Below are positions 8,228 through 16,305 of a stretch of DNA of 41,125 nucleotides, piece after piece (position 1 is the stretch's first letter; every line of letters starts with the position of its first letter). The DNA is from Cryomorphaceae bacterium MED-G14. Its GTDB lineage: Bacteria > Bacteroidota > Bacteroidia > Flavobacteriales > Flavobacteriaceae. The stretch lies in NCBI GenBank assembly GCA_002457715.1, contig NTKN01000005.1, positions 1 through 41,125 of the forward strand, read 5' to 3'. The translations under genes and the position numbers were made by a program. The notes beneath the pieces are model-generated. The model did no database searches and was not told the DNA's origin. It worked only from the letters and a program-made list of their open reading frames with translations.

Positions 8228-9825
8228 GTAAAAATTATTTAAATTCTGATAAACATAAGCAAGAACATTCTCATTGGGATAGAAGAGGGTTTTTAAAAGT
8301 TTTAGGAATTGCTGGAGCTGGATCAATTTCATTAGCTAATTCTCATTTGTCTGTTATTAATTCAAGTTTCGTTTCAAATGCATTGAGTAATTCTATCTCT
8401 GATAGATCTCTAGTAATGATAAGATTGAAGGGTGGTAATGATGGTCTTAATACAATTATACCCTTATATGATTTTGATAATTATGTTTCAAAAAGACCAA
8501 ACATACATATACCAAATAATAATTTAATAAAACTAAGTGATGATTTTTCGATTCCCAGACATATGGATTCATTGATTCCATTCTGGAAGGAAGGTAAAAT
8601 GAAAGTTGTTCATGGTGTTGGTTATGAAAATCAAAATTTATCACACTTTACTTCATCTGATATATGGGCTACTGGAACAAGGAATAAATCTGATATGTCT
8701 ACTGGGTGGATAGGAAGATTTTATGATGAAAAATATTTTGATTATACTATTAATCCACCCGAAAAACCTTTGGCAATCCAAATTGGAAGTACCGCTAACA
8801 TGATTTTTAAAGGTGATCAAAGGTCATATGCTTTTGCAGTAGCTAATGAAAGAAGATTGGAAAAAGTTGCGGAAAGAGGCGAGTTTTTTTCAACTCAAAA
8901 TTTACCAGACTGTACACATGGCGATCAAGTTGAATTTTTAAGAAAGGTTTCAAATACTACTTACAGTTATGCTGATGTAATCAGTGATGCCTTTAAAAAA
9001 TCAAATGATTTTGATTCATACACTGACTCTAATTTAGATAAACAACTTAGATTAGTAGCAAGATTAATTAAAGGAGGCTTAGGCTCAAAAATTTATATGG
9101 TTTCTCTTGGTGGTTTTGATACTCACGGAAATCAACCTACAACTCATCAATCACTTTTAACACAATTATCAAAATCTATAGAAACATTTTACAATGATCT
9201 AAATTATGATGGTCTTGACTCGAAAGTGCTTACTATGACTTTTTCTGAATTTGGAAGAAGAGTAAGAGAAAATGGCTCAGAAGGTACTGATCATGGTTCA
9301 TCTGCTCCAGTAATGCTTTTTGGTACTGCATTGCGTGGAAGTAGTTTTATTGGAAATCATCCTAGTTTAACAGATTTGGATAGAAGAGGAAATATGAAGC
9401 ATAATGTTGATTTTAGGTCAATTTATCAAACAATTTTAAGTGACTGGCTTTGCGGAGATTCTAAATATATAAATAAAGCGATGTTAGGTGAAAATTATGA
9501 ATTGCTAGGTCTTGGTTTTAATTGTGATGATAAGGAGATGGTTGATTATGATTCTTTACTAAATTATCATCATCCAATATATTCAAGTGGCAAAGATCGT
9601 GTTCATTTGAGTTTGAGGTTAAAACAAAATCATAATATTAGTATCAATGTTTTTGATATACTTGGAAGACAGGTTTCAAGAGTTTACAACGGAGAACTCC
9701 AAAGAGGGGAGCATAATTTTAGTTTAAGTGAAAATGAATTTAGAAAACTATCTAGCGGGCAGTATTTTTATTCAATCAATATTTCAGGAGGAAAAACACT
9801 AAGTAAGTCTTTTATAGTTAGATAG
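8224..9825 (+). CDS. DUF1501 protein with twin-arginine-like leader and T9SS sorting domain
   Basis: 533 residues. The N-terminus has a twin-arginine-type leader (DRRGFLKVLGIAGAGS). The DUF1501 (sulfatase-like fold) core follows, with RLKGGNDGLNT, the SLGGFDTHGNQ segment and TMTFSEFGRRVRENGSEGTDHG motifs; the Asp/His-rich parts resemble metal-binding sites of alkaline-phosphatase-superfamily enzymes. The last 75 or so residues form a type A C-terminal sorting domain for the type IX secretion system (INVFDILGRQVSRVYNG, then LSSGQYFYSINISGG, ending KSFIVR). The protein is therefore predicted to cross the inner membrane and then be secreted or anchored by T9SS. It is coupled to the DUF1800 gene; activity is unknown. 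Its 3' end overlaps the convergent gene by eight bases. Confidence 0.92.
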   Translation: MSKNYLNSDKHKQEHSHWDRRGFLKVLGIAGAGSISLANSHLSVINSSFVSNALSNSISDRSLVMIRLKGGNDGLNTIIPLYDFDNYVSKRPNIHIPNNNLIKLSDDFSIPRHMDSLIPFWKEGKMKVVHGVGYENQNLSHFTSSDIWATGTRNKSDMSTGWIGRFYDEKYFDYTINPPEKPLAIQIGSTANMIFKGDQRSYAFAVANERRLEKVAERGEFFSTQNLPDCTHGDQVEFLRKVSNTTYSYADVISDAFKKSNDFDSYTDSNLDKQLRLVARLIKGGLGSKIYMVSLGGFDTHGNQPTTHQSLLTQLSKSIETFYNDLNYDGLDSKVLTMTFSEFGRRVRENGSEGTDHGSSAPVMLFGTALRGSSFIGNHPSLTDLDRRGNMKHNVDFRSIYQTILSDWLCGDSKYINKAMLGENYELLGLGFNCDDKEMVDYDSLLNYHHPIYSSGKDRVHLSLRLKQNHNISINVFDILGRQVSRVYNGELQRGEHNFSLSENEFRKLSSGQYFYSINISGGKTLSKSFIVR

Positions 9826-10597
9826 AAGAAAAGATTTTCTCCATTTTTTCATTTTCTTCATTTGCAAGTTCTTTATCAACCAAAATTCTTCCACTAAATT
9901 CATCAATAATAAATTTTTTTCTTGATGCAATATCTAACTGTACCTGTGGAGGAATAACAAAAAACGACCCCGCCGAGGCACCTCTTTCTACTGGAACAAC
10001 AGCAAGTCCATTTTTAACACTTGATCTGATTTTAAAATAAGATTTTAGTAGTGATTCATCTATTTTTGATTGAAATTCATTTGATTTTTTTAATAACTCG
10101 TTTTCTTCATTTTCAGTTTCCTTCATAATTGCCTCTAGTTCATTTTTTTTATGATCTAAATGAGAAACCTTACTACTTTTCAACTCATTTGTCTCTTCAA
10201 ATTTTTCATTTTTCAATTCAATTCCAGATTTTATTTCATTTATCTGTTTTTCAAGGAATTCAATTTCTAATTCTTGATATTCAATTTCTTTACTTAAAGA
10301 TTCAAAAGCTCTATTATTTCTTACATTTTTTTGTTGGTCATTATACTTTTTAATTAATGCTTTTGATTCTTCAATTTTATTTAACTTTTCTTTTATTTCA
10401 TTTTCGAATCCATCAAGTTCTGCTTTTATCTTACTTATTCTAACGTCTAGACCTGAGACTTCATCTTCTAAATCCTGAACTTCAAGTGGTAATTCACCCC
10501 TTACGCTTCTTATTTTGTCAACTCTTGAATCAATTAATTGTAAATCATACAAAGCTCTTAACCTTTCTTCGACAGAGTATTCAACTTTTTTTGCCAT
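9818..10597 (-). CDS. Coiled-coil 'zinc ribbon domain' family protein lacking the zinc cysteines
   Basis: 259 residues. About 15-175 is a long charged coiled coil (heptads rich in Glu, Lys and Leu), followed by the C-terminal segment IPPQVQLDIASRKKFIIDEF and SGRILVDKELA. That end corresponds to the C4-type zinc ribbon of the CT398/DUF164-like family (usual pattern CxxCxxxIPPQ...VCExCGRILVDPELA). In this protein the positions expected to be Cys are Ser, Asp or other residues, and I see no Cys in the domain, so it probably does not bind zinc. The family is suggested to be nucleic-acid- or membrane-associated; function is not established. It lies two bases downstream of the NIF3 gene, a frequent pairing in Bacteroidota, and is probably its operon partner. 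Confidence 0.85.
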   Translation of the reverse strand: MAKKVEYSVEERLRALYDLQLIDSRVDKIRSVRGELPLEVQDLEDEVSGLDVRISKIKAELDGFENEIKEKLNKIEESKALIKKYNDQQKNVRNNRAFESLSKEIEYQELEIEFLEKQINEIKSGIELKNEKFEETNELKSSKVSHLDHKKNELEAIMKETENEENELLKKSNEFQSKIDESLLKSYFKIRSSVKNGLAVVPVERGASAGSFFVIPPQVQLDIASRKKFIIDEFSGRILVDKELANEENEKMEKIFSSI

Positions 10598-10599
10598 AA

Positions 10600-11382
10600 T
10601 TAAAAATAATTAACCGGGTTTGTATTAGTTTTAGTAATAATGCAGGCAAACTTAGGAATTTTTTTCTTAAGATAATTGAAAATCAACTCTTTTGTAAACT
10701 TCTCACTTTCATAATGACCAATATCAACTAAAAGTATTTGATTGTTCGCTTTAAAGAAATCATGATATTTTAGATCTGAAGTTATAAAACAATCTGTTTT
10801 TTTTTCAATTGCCTTTTCAATTCCAAAACTTCCAGAACCACCTAAAACTGCAACACTTTTTACTGGTTTATTTAAAAATTTACTATGTCTAATAAATGAT
10901 AATTTCATATTAGATTTAATGTAATCTATGAAAGATTTTTCATCGTAAAATTTATCAAGATTACCATACATTCCCATTCCAATACCTTCAATTAATTCAT
11001 TTGGTATTAAAAAATTTAAATTTTTAATTTTTAGTTTATTACAAATTTGATAGTTAACTCCTTTTGGATTATTATCTAGGTTAGTATGAATTGCGTAAAT
11101 ATTAATATTATTATTTATTGCTTTCAGTATTAATTTTTGAACTCTCCCTTCTGTATTAATTGCCTTAAACGGTTCAAAGATTAAGGGATGAAATGTAATT
11201 ATTAGGTTACAATCATTTCTAATAGCTTCATCTAAAACTTTATTTGTTGTATCAAGAGTGATTATTGCTTTTCTAATATCACTTTCAAAATCACCAATAA
11301 TTAATCCAACATTATCAAAATCCTCAGCATGTTCTTTTGGAGCCCAATTTTCTAATACATTAATTATTTCAATTAATTTCAT
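10600..11382 (-). CDS. NIF3-like dinuclear metal-centre protein
   Basis: 260 residues of the NIF3/YbgI family, which forms hexameric toroids with a two-metal site. Visible motifs are DNVGLIIGD near the N-terminus, ITFHPLIFEPF (metal His), AIHTNLDN (second metal-site segment), the glycine-rich VAVLGGSGSFG, TDCFITSDLKYHDF, and DIGHYESE containing the C-terminal ligands. The length is that of the minimal form (E. coli YbgI is about 247 residues). Many Bacteroidota homologues are near 365 residues because of an inserted PII-like domain, and that insert appears to be absent here. The molecular role of the family is still debated (GTP cyclohydrolase-like and metal-chaperone ideas exist). First gene of a two-gene operon with the coiled-coil protein. 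Confidence 0.88.
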   Translation of the reverse strand: MKLIEIINVLENWAPKEHAEDFDNVGLIIGDFESDIRKAIITLDTTNKVLDEAIRNDCNLIITFHPLIFEPFKAINTEGRVQKLILKAINNNINIYAIHTNLDNNPKGVNYQICNKLKIKNLNFLIPNELIEGIGMGMYGNLDKFYDEKSFIDYIKSNMKLSFIRHSKFLNKPVKSVAVLGGSGSFGIEKAIEKKTDCFITSDLKYHDFFKANNQILLVDIGHYESEKFTKELIFNYLKKKIPKFACIITKTNTNPVNYF

Positions 11383-11395
11383 AATAATTTATTAT

Positions 11396-11403
11396 CAAAT
11401 ATA
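11396..11403 (-). promoter_or_regulatory. -7 promoter element for NIF3 operon
   Basis: On the minus strand TATATTTG matches TAnnTTTG exactly and ends 13 bases before the NIF3 start codon. In the same 38-base divergent spacer a near-match, TATATTTT (11407-11414, plus strand), could serve lpxK, which would place two promoters back to back. Confidence 0.5.
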
Positions 11404-11420
11404 ATTTATATTTTCGTCTA

Positions 11421-12422
11421 ATGTCTTTGCTGAGAAAATTGCTTTTTCCGCTTTCACTTTTGTTTAAAATTGTTCAAGAAATACGCAATTTACTTTATGA
11501 TTTAAATATCATAGGTCATACTAAGTTTAATATACCAACAGTAAGTATTGGTAATTTATCTATGGGAGGTACGGGTAAAACTCCTCTTGTTGAGTATTTG
11601 TTATCAAAACTCACAATCAAATATAAAATTGGAATACTTAGTAGAGGATATAAGAGAAAATCAAATGGATTTTTGAAGCTAAATGAATATTCAGATATTA
11701 GTTTAGTTGGTGATGAACCTTTCATAATAAAAAAAACTTTTCCTGAAAGTAATGTCTATGTTTGTGAGGATAGAGTTGTTGGAATAAAAAATATTTTAAA
11801 AAATGATGAGCTAGATGTTATAATTCTCGATGATGCATTTCAACATAGAAAACTTAAAACAAGTCTTAATATAATGTTATCAAGTTTCTCAAAACCTTTT
11901 TATAATGATTATATATTCCCTGTTGGTAATTTAAGAGAATCTCGATTGTCTTATAAAAGAGCTAATATTATTATTATCACTAAATGTCCTGCTAACTTAA
12001 ATCAAAATGAAATGAATGATATTAGATTAAAAATAAATCCATTAGATGATCAAAAAATATTCTTTACTTATATTTCATATAAAGAGTTATTATTTGGGAA
12101 TAAATCAGTAAATATTAATTCAATAGTTAATAAAGAAATACTTCTTGTAACAGGTATTGCAGAAACTGAAAACATAATTAATTTTTTGAATAGTAAAAGT
12201 ATCAAATTTAAACATCTAAAATATTCAGATCATCATAACTACTCATATGATGATATAAATAATATCTTAAAATTTTCTAAAAACTCATTAGTATTAACTA
12301 CTAAGAAAGATTATTACAAGTTAAAAGGTAAAATTAACAACCTACTTTATTTAGATATTGAGACAATATTTTTGAAAAATGAAGATGAGTTTTTGAAGGA
12401 GGTATATAAAATTTTAAATTAA
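11421..12422 (+). CDS. lpxK: Tetraacyldisaccharide 4'-kinase (lipid A biosynthesis)
   Basis: 333 residues; LpxK phosphorylates the 4' position of the lipid A disaccharide at the inner membrane, using ATP. The N-terminal hydrophobic membrane-associating segment (MSLLRKLLFPLSLLFK) is followed by the unusual-context P-loop GGTGKTPLVEYLL at about 49-61. Further on come LSRGYKRKSNG, the GDEPFII segment and IILDDAFQHRKL, all diagnostic for LpxK. It shows that this organism makes LPS with a bisphosphorylated lipid A precursor. It starts 38 bases from the divergent NIF3 gene. Its TAA and the lipA stop share the palindrome TTAA, a four-base convergent overlap. Confidence 0.95.
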   Translation: MSLLRKLLFPLSLLFKIVQEIRNLLYDLNIIGHTKFNIPTVSIGNLSMGGTGKTPLVEYLLSKLTIKYKIGILSRGYKRKSNGFLKLNEYSDISLVGDEPFIIKKTFPESNVYVCEDRVVGIKNILKNDELDVIILDDAFQHRKLKTSLNIMLSSFSKPFYNDYIFPVGNLRESRLSYKRANIIIITKCPANLNQNEMNDIRLKINPLDDQKIFFTYISYKELLFGNKSVNINSIVNKEILLVTGIAETENIINFLNSKSIKFKHLKYSDHHNYSYDDINNILKFSKNSLVLTTKKDYYKLKGKINNLLYLDIETIFLKNEDEFLKEVYKILN

Positions 12423-13330
12423 TTTATATGTTTTTGAGCCTTGTAAGATGATCTAACTAATGGTCCACTTTCAACATGAACAAATCCTTGATCAAGAGCA
12501 ATTGTTTCGTATTTTTTAAAAATTTCTGGATTTATAAAATTTTTAACTTGTAAATGTTTTTTAGATGGTTGTAGGTATTGACCAATTGTTAATACATCAA
12601 CATTGGCATTTCTTAGATCGTGAATGGTTTTTATAACCTCATCTTCTCTTTCACCAAAACCAAGCATTAGACCTGATTTTGTTCTATTAACTCCATTGTC
12701 TTTCAAATATTTAAGAACATCCAAGCTTCTTGAGTATCTAGCTTGAATTCTAACCTCTCTTGTTAATCTTTCAACTGTTTCGATGTTGTGTGAAATAACT
12801 TCAGGCTTAACTGCAATAATTCTATCTAAATGTTTTTCAATTCCCTGAAAATCTGGAATTAAAGTTTCTAAAGTAATTCCAGGATTAAGTCTTCTGATAC
12901 TTTTTATTGTTTCAGTCCAAATAATTGATCCCATATCTGTTAAATCATCTCTATCAACTGATGTAATAACAGCATGTTTAATTTTCATAATTTGAATGGA
13001 CTTTGCAACTTTTTCTGGCTCTTCCCAATCAACAGAGTCTGGTCTTCCAGTTTTGACTCCACAAAACCCACATGATCTGGTACAAATATTTCCCAATATC
13101 ATGAAAGTTGCAGTACCCTCTCCCCAACATTCACCCATATTAGGACAACTACCAGATGAACAAATTGTATTTAATTTATATTTATCAACAAGTGATCTCA
13201 GATTTGAGTATTTTTTTCCTACAGGTAACTTTACTCTAATCCAATTTGGTTTTTTTTTGAAGGATTGAATTGAATTTAAGCTTTCAATTTTTTTTGAAGA
13301 TTTTACGCTTTTTAAGACTTGAGTTTCCAA
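12419..13330 (-). CDS. lipA: Lipoyl synthase
   Basis: 303 residues; a radical-SAM enzyme inserting two sulfurs into protein-bound octanoyl groups. Two Fe-S cluster motifs are visible: the auxiliary cluster CSSGSCPNMGEC and the radical-SAM CTRSCGFC, separated by WGEGTATFMILGNI. The C-terminal RSSYKA motif, whose Ser ligates the auxiliary cluster, is present (VRSSYKAQKH). The start codon is TTG at 13330, giving a METQVL beginning; no ATG exists nearby, and the N-terminal 25 residues before KPNWIRVKLP are the usual variable extension. A well-placed promoter is seen just upstream, overlapping the tail of the NRAMP-like gene, so lipA is probably transcribed on its own. Confidence 0.95.
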   Translation of the reverse strand: METQVLKSVKSSKKIESLNSIQSFKKKPNWIRVKLPVGKKYSNLRSLVDKYKLNTICSSGSCPNMGECWGEGTATFMILGNICTRSCGFCGVKTGRPDSVDWEEPEKVAKSIQIMKIKHAVITSVDRDDLTDMGSIIWTETIKSIRRLNPGITLETLIPDFQGIEKHLDRIIAVKPEVISHNIETVERLTREVRIQARYSRSLDVLKYLKDNGVNRTKSGLMLGFGEREDEVIKTIHDLRNANVDVLTIGQYLQPSKKHLQVKNFINPEIFKKYETIALDQGFVHVESGPLVRSSYKAQKHIN

Positions 13331-13347
13331 TTCAAAAGTTATAACAA

Positions 13348-13375
13348 CAAATATACCATTATATAATTATATCAA
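13348..13375 (-). promoter_or_regulatory. Bipartite Bacteroidota promoter for lipA
   Basis: On the minus strand TTG (13375-13373), a 17-base spacer and TATATTTG (13355-13348) match the -33/-7 consensus TTG-N17-23-TAnnTTTG. The lipA TTG start is 17 bases after the -7 box. The -33 part lies within the last codons of the upstream NRAMP-like gene. Confidence 0.7.
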
Positions 13376-14578
13376 TGTTATATACCAAATAGAAAAAAAT
13401 AATAAAAATATAATTCCAGAGATTGAATATACTTTCATCCATTTTGATAGCCTATATTTTTTTGGCATTAAATCACTTGATACGAGTATGTAGTTTATGA
13501 TTGCATATAGAGGTGCTGTAATAAAAGATAATACAGTTGCAATTTTCACAAGACCACCCATTTCGGACATAAAAAAAATAAAAATTAAAATTGTTCCTGT
13601 TGATAAAATTACTAACCAACTGTTATAATCATTGAATCTATTAAATTTTAATAGATCAAGTGTTTTGCTCATTGCTCGTGGTGAAGCATCCAAGCAAGTA
13701 ATGGTTGTACTAAACATTGTAGTAAAAGCAGCAATTGCAATAAATACCATCATGTTTTCACCAAGGTTTGAAGTATATAATTTTATAAGCTGTGAAGCAA
13801 AAACACCGCCAGAGTCAGAAAACTTTTCTCCTGATTGGTACATAACATAAGTTCCTAATCCAACAAAACATAAACCCAAAAAAACAGTAGTTAAATAACC
13901 TACATTAAAATCAAATTTTACTATACTAAAATCAATTTTTTTATCAATTTTCATTTTTTCTCTAGTCCAAATGGATTGCCATATAGATATGTCTAAAGGT
14001 GCTGGCATCCAACCCATAAATGCAGCTAAAAAAATAATACCATCAATATTATCAGGGATGATTTGTGTAAAGTTTAAAATCGAATTACTATTAAAAGATG
14101 CGGATGATAGTGCAATAACCGTTGATATTCCGAGCAGTAATATAATAAACTTCATTAAATTATCTAGGAGCTTGTATTTACCAATTATTAATAGTAGAAC
14201 AGAAAAAATAACTATAATTATTGCCCAATAAGTAATATTTTCAGTAATTCCAAATAATTCCATTGCAAGTCCAGCAGTGACAATTGTGACTGCTGCTTGA
14301 ATTGTAAAGATTGTAACAAGAGAGAGAATAAGATAAATGATTAATACACCTTTATTTATTTTTAAATAACCATCTAAGAGTGTTTCTCTTGTAGCATGTG
14401 TGTATTTAGCACCAAAAAAGAAAAAAGGATATTTAAAAAAATTGCACAGAATTAATGCCCATAACAGACCAAAACCAAATTCAGCGCCAGATTTGGTTGA
14501 TTGTACTAAATGAGATACACCTATTGCAGCACCTGCAAAAAGTAAACCTGGTCCTAATTTTTTTATATAAGATATCAT
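13367..14578 (-). CDS. NRAMP-superfamily divalent metal transporter-like protein
   Basis: 403 residues with about eleven hydrophobic helices. The start GPGLLFAGAAIGVSHLVQST aligns with NRAMP helix 1, and YPFFFFGAKYTHATRETLLDGY with the conserved region after helix 2. The canonical metal-site motifs are changed: DPGN of helix 1 is GVSH (residues 20-23), and the helix 6 A-M-P-H region reads GWMPAPLDISIW (about 189-200). It therefore belongs to a divergent NRAMP-related branch common in Bacteroidota, and metal specificity cannot be assumed to be Mn/Fe; Mg or another substrate is possible. The start overlaps the sigma-factor stop by four bases, so it is the last gene of the DUF1573-murB-small protein-sigma operon. 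Confidence 0.8.
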   Translation of the reverse strand: MISYIKKLGPGLLFAGAAIGVSHLVQSTKSGAEFGFGLLWALILCNFFKYPFFFFGAKYTHATRETLLDGYLKINKGVLIIYLILSLVTIFTIQAAVTIVTAGLAMELFGITENITYWAIIIVIFSVLLLIIGKYKLLDNLMKFIILLLGISTVIALSSASFNSNSILNFTQIIPDNIDGIIFLAAFMGWMPAPLDISIWQSIWTREKMKIDKKIDFSIVKFDFNVGYLTTVFLGLCFVGLGTYVMYQSGEKFSDSGGVFASQLIKLYTSNLGENMMVFIAIAAFTTMFSTTITCLDASPRAMSKTLDLLKFNRFNDYNSWLVILSTGTILIFIFFMSEMGGLVKIATVLSFITAPLYAIINYILVSSDLMPKKYRLSKWMKVYSISGIIFLLFFSIWYITLI

Positions 14579-15078
14579 TCAAGATCTAGTATTTGATTCA
14601 AAATTCTTTTTGCTCTGTAAATCTTGATTTTAATTGTATTGACAGGTTGATTTAACTTTTGAGATATTTGATTGATCGATAAATCTTCAATATATTTTAA
14701 TTTTATTATCTCCTTATACATTGGCTTTAATTCATCAATTTTTTCATTTACATAATTATACCTCTCTTTATTTATTAATTCTTCTTCAGGATTAAAATTG
14801 TTTTTAAAACTTTCACTTTTTATGTTTTCTATATTTTCAAACCTAATTTTTTTTTTCTTTAGGTAGTCATTAAGTTGATTTTTAGCAATAGAAACAATCC
14901 ATGTTTTAAATTTATACTGTTCATTAAAAAGATGAATTTTTTCAAATGCTTTTGAAAATGATTTGATTGTAATTTCTTCTGAAAGAAAATCATCATTACA
15001 TTTTTTCTTAAGAAAATTATAAACATAATCCCAATTTGTACTTAACAAATTGTCAAATGACAAATCATTCTTTTTCAA
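14575..15078 (-). CDS. ECF-type RNA polymerase sigma factor
   Basis: 167 residues with a sigma-70 region 2 (about 10-75: WDYVYNFLKKK, then SEEITIKSFSKAF and FKTWIVSIAKNQLNDYLKK) and region 4 (about 115-165: YKEIIKLKYIEDLSINQISQ, then VNTIKIKIYRAKRIL, a helix-turn-helix). This is the normal size for a group 4 (ECF) factor. The start codon is TTG at 15078 (KKNDLSFDNLL follows); there is no ATG alternative. No anti-sigma gene is adjacent: downstream, overlapping by four bases, is an NRAMP-like transporter, and 12 bases upstream is a small Cys-containing membrane protein. The regulon is unknown. Either neighbour might act as its sensor or target, which is inference only. Confidence 0.9.
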   Translation of the reverse strand: MKKNDLSFDNLLSTNWDYVYNFLKKKCNDDFLSEEITIKSFSKAFEKIHLFNEQYKFKTWIVSIAKNQLNDYLKKKKIRFENIENIKSESFKNNFNPEEELINKERYNYVNEKIDELKPMYKEIIKLKYIEDLSINQISQKLNQPVNTIKIKIYRAKRILNQILDLE

Positions 15079-15090
15079 AATATCCTAAAA

Positions 15091-15300
15091 TTAATTTAAA
15101 TTAACTGATGAATTTTTACATTCATTTTCTTCCGGAAGTTTTCCACAAATACCACAAGGCTTACCATCATTCTTACTTAAAAAGGGATTGTTACTTGAAC
15201 AAGTACCAGAAAATTTTCCATTTTTTTTTAAAATAATCTTTATTGATATGCCTAAAAAAGCAAATCCAAGTAAAATGATAGTAATTATATATATTTCCAT
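15091..15300 (-). CDS. Small membrane or secreted Cys-containing protein
   Basis: 69 residues: one N-terminal hydrophobic helix (about 3-24), then a Lys-rich junction and a short tail with five cysteines (GTCSSNN, PCGICGK and ECKNSS). It is one of the small 'membrane or secreted protein' ORFs found next to murB in Flavobacteriia; I recognise the pattern but know of no function. The paired cysteines could bind a metal or form disulfides. Its ATG overlaps the murB stop by one base (TAATG arrangement) and it precedes the sigma gene by 12 bases, so it is translated from the same mRNA. Confidence 0.75.
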   Translation of the reverse strand: MEIYIITIILLGFAFLGISIKIILKKNGKFSGTCSSNNPFLSKNDGKPCGICGKLPEENECKNSSVNLN

Positions 15301-16304
15301 TATAATATATTAACTTCCTCCTCTAACAATATATCAAATTTTTTTAAAACACTTTGTTTAATATTTTGAGAGAATGTGTATATGTCAACTCCTTTGGCAT
15401 TTCCTAAATTTACAATTACTAATGATTGATTTGAATGTACACTTACATTATTGTATATTATTTTTTTATAACCACAAGCTTCAATTAACCAAGCAGCTGG
15501 AATTTTTACATTACTTTCATCAATATAATAATTAGGAATAAGCTTGAAATTTAATTTTAATTTTTCAAATTTTTCTTTATTAATTATTGGATTTTTAAAA
15601 AAACTTCCTGCGTTTCCAATTACTTTATAATTTGGTAGTTTAAAGTCTCTTATTTCTTTAATGATATTAGCTATATCAATTATTGAAGGATTTGTGATCT
15701 TACGATTTTTCAATAATGATTTCACTGATTCATATTCTGAAAAAATTTGATGATTACTTTTACTTAATACAAAATTTACTTTAGTTATTGCGAATAAATT
15801 TTTTAATTTGTCCTTAAAAACTGAAGTTCTGTAATTAAAATTACATTCAGAATTAGTGAATGTTTTTTTCTTTAAGTTTTTTATAAAAATACCCTCACAG
15901 CTAACTATTGTATCTTTAACTTCTTTGCCATATGCACCAATGTTTTGAATTGGAGCACTTCCGACATTACCAGGAATTGAAATTAAATTTTCAACGCCAC
16001 CAAAATTATTATCCAAGCACCATAAAACAAAATGATCCCAATTAACACCTGCACCAACGGATACATAGACCTCGTTTTCATTTTCTTTGTATTTTTCAAT
16101 ACCTTTTATTTGTATTTTAAAAACCGGCCTTTCTATAAACGAACTCTTAAAAAGCATGTTAGTGCCTCCACCAAGAATAATAACATCTTTTTTTCTAATA
16201 TCAGGGTCAATAGCGGAAAAATCTTCAATAGAATTAATATAAAATAAATTTGAAGCATAGGATTCAACTCCGAAAGAATTAAGATCTTTTAGTGAGTATT
16301 TCAA
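15300..16304 (-). CDS. murB: UDP-N-acetylenolpyruvoylglucosamine reductase
   Basis: 334 residues; the FAD enzyme that reduces UDP-GlcNAc-enolpyruvate to UDP-MurNAc in peptidoglycan synthesis. Motifs are SLKDLNSFGVES at the N-terminus, the FAD-binding VIILGGGTNMLF, GVENLISIPGNVGSAPIQNIGAYG, FNYRTSVFK with the substrate-binding Tyr-Arg, GNAGSFFKNP with the catalytic Ser, and the IPAAWLIEACGYK segment. It is a type I MurB by length. The start is TTG (16304), immediately after the DUF1573 stop with one base between, and no ATG lies nearby. The reading frame just upstream is the antiphase of the GAA repeat, so N-terminal extension is unlikely. Second gene of a five-gene operon. Confidence 0.95.
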   Translation of the reverse strand: MKYSLKDLNSFGVESYASNLFYINSIEDFSAIDPDIRKKDVIILGGGTNMLFKSSFIERPVFKIQIKGIEKYKENENEVYVSVGAGVNWDHFVLWCLDNNFGGVENLISIPGNVGSAPIQNIGAYGKEVKDTIVSCEGIFIKNLKKKTFTNSECNFNYRTSVFKDKLKNLFAITKVNFVLSKSNHQIFSEYESVKSLLKNRKITNPSIIDIANIIKEIRDFKLPNYKVIGNAGSFFKNPIINKEKFEKLKLNFKLIPNYYIDESNVKIPAAWLIEACGYKKIIYNNVSVHSNQSLVIVNLGNAKGVDIYTFSQNIKQSVLKKFDILLEEEVNIL

Positions 16305-16305
16305 A

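Noticed and set aside
12391-12410. AAGGAGGT Shine-Dalgarno-like sequence near the end of lpxK
   Set aside because: It is simply the codons for Lys-Glu-Val, and no start codon follows at a workable distance.
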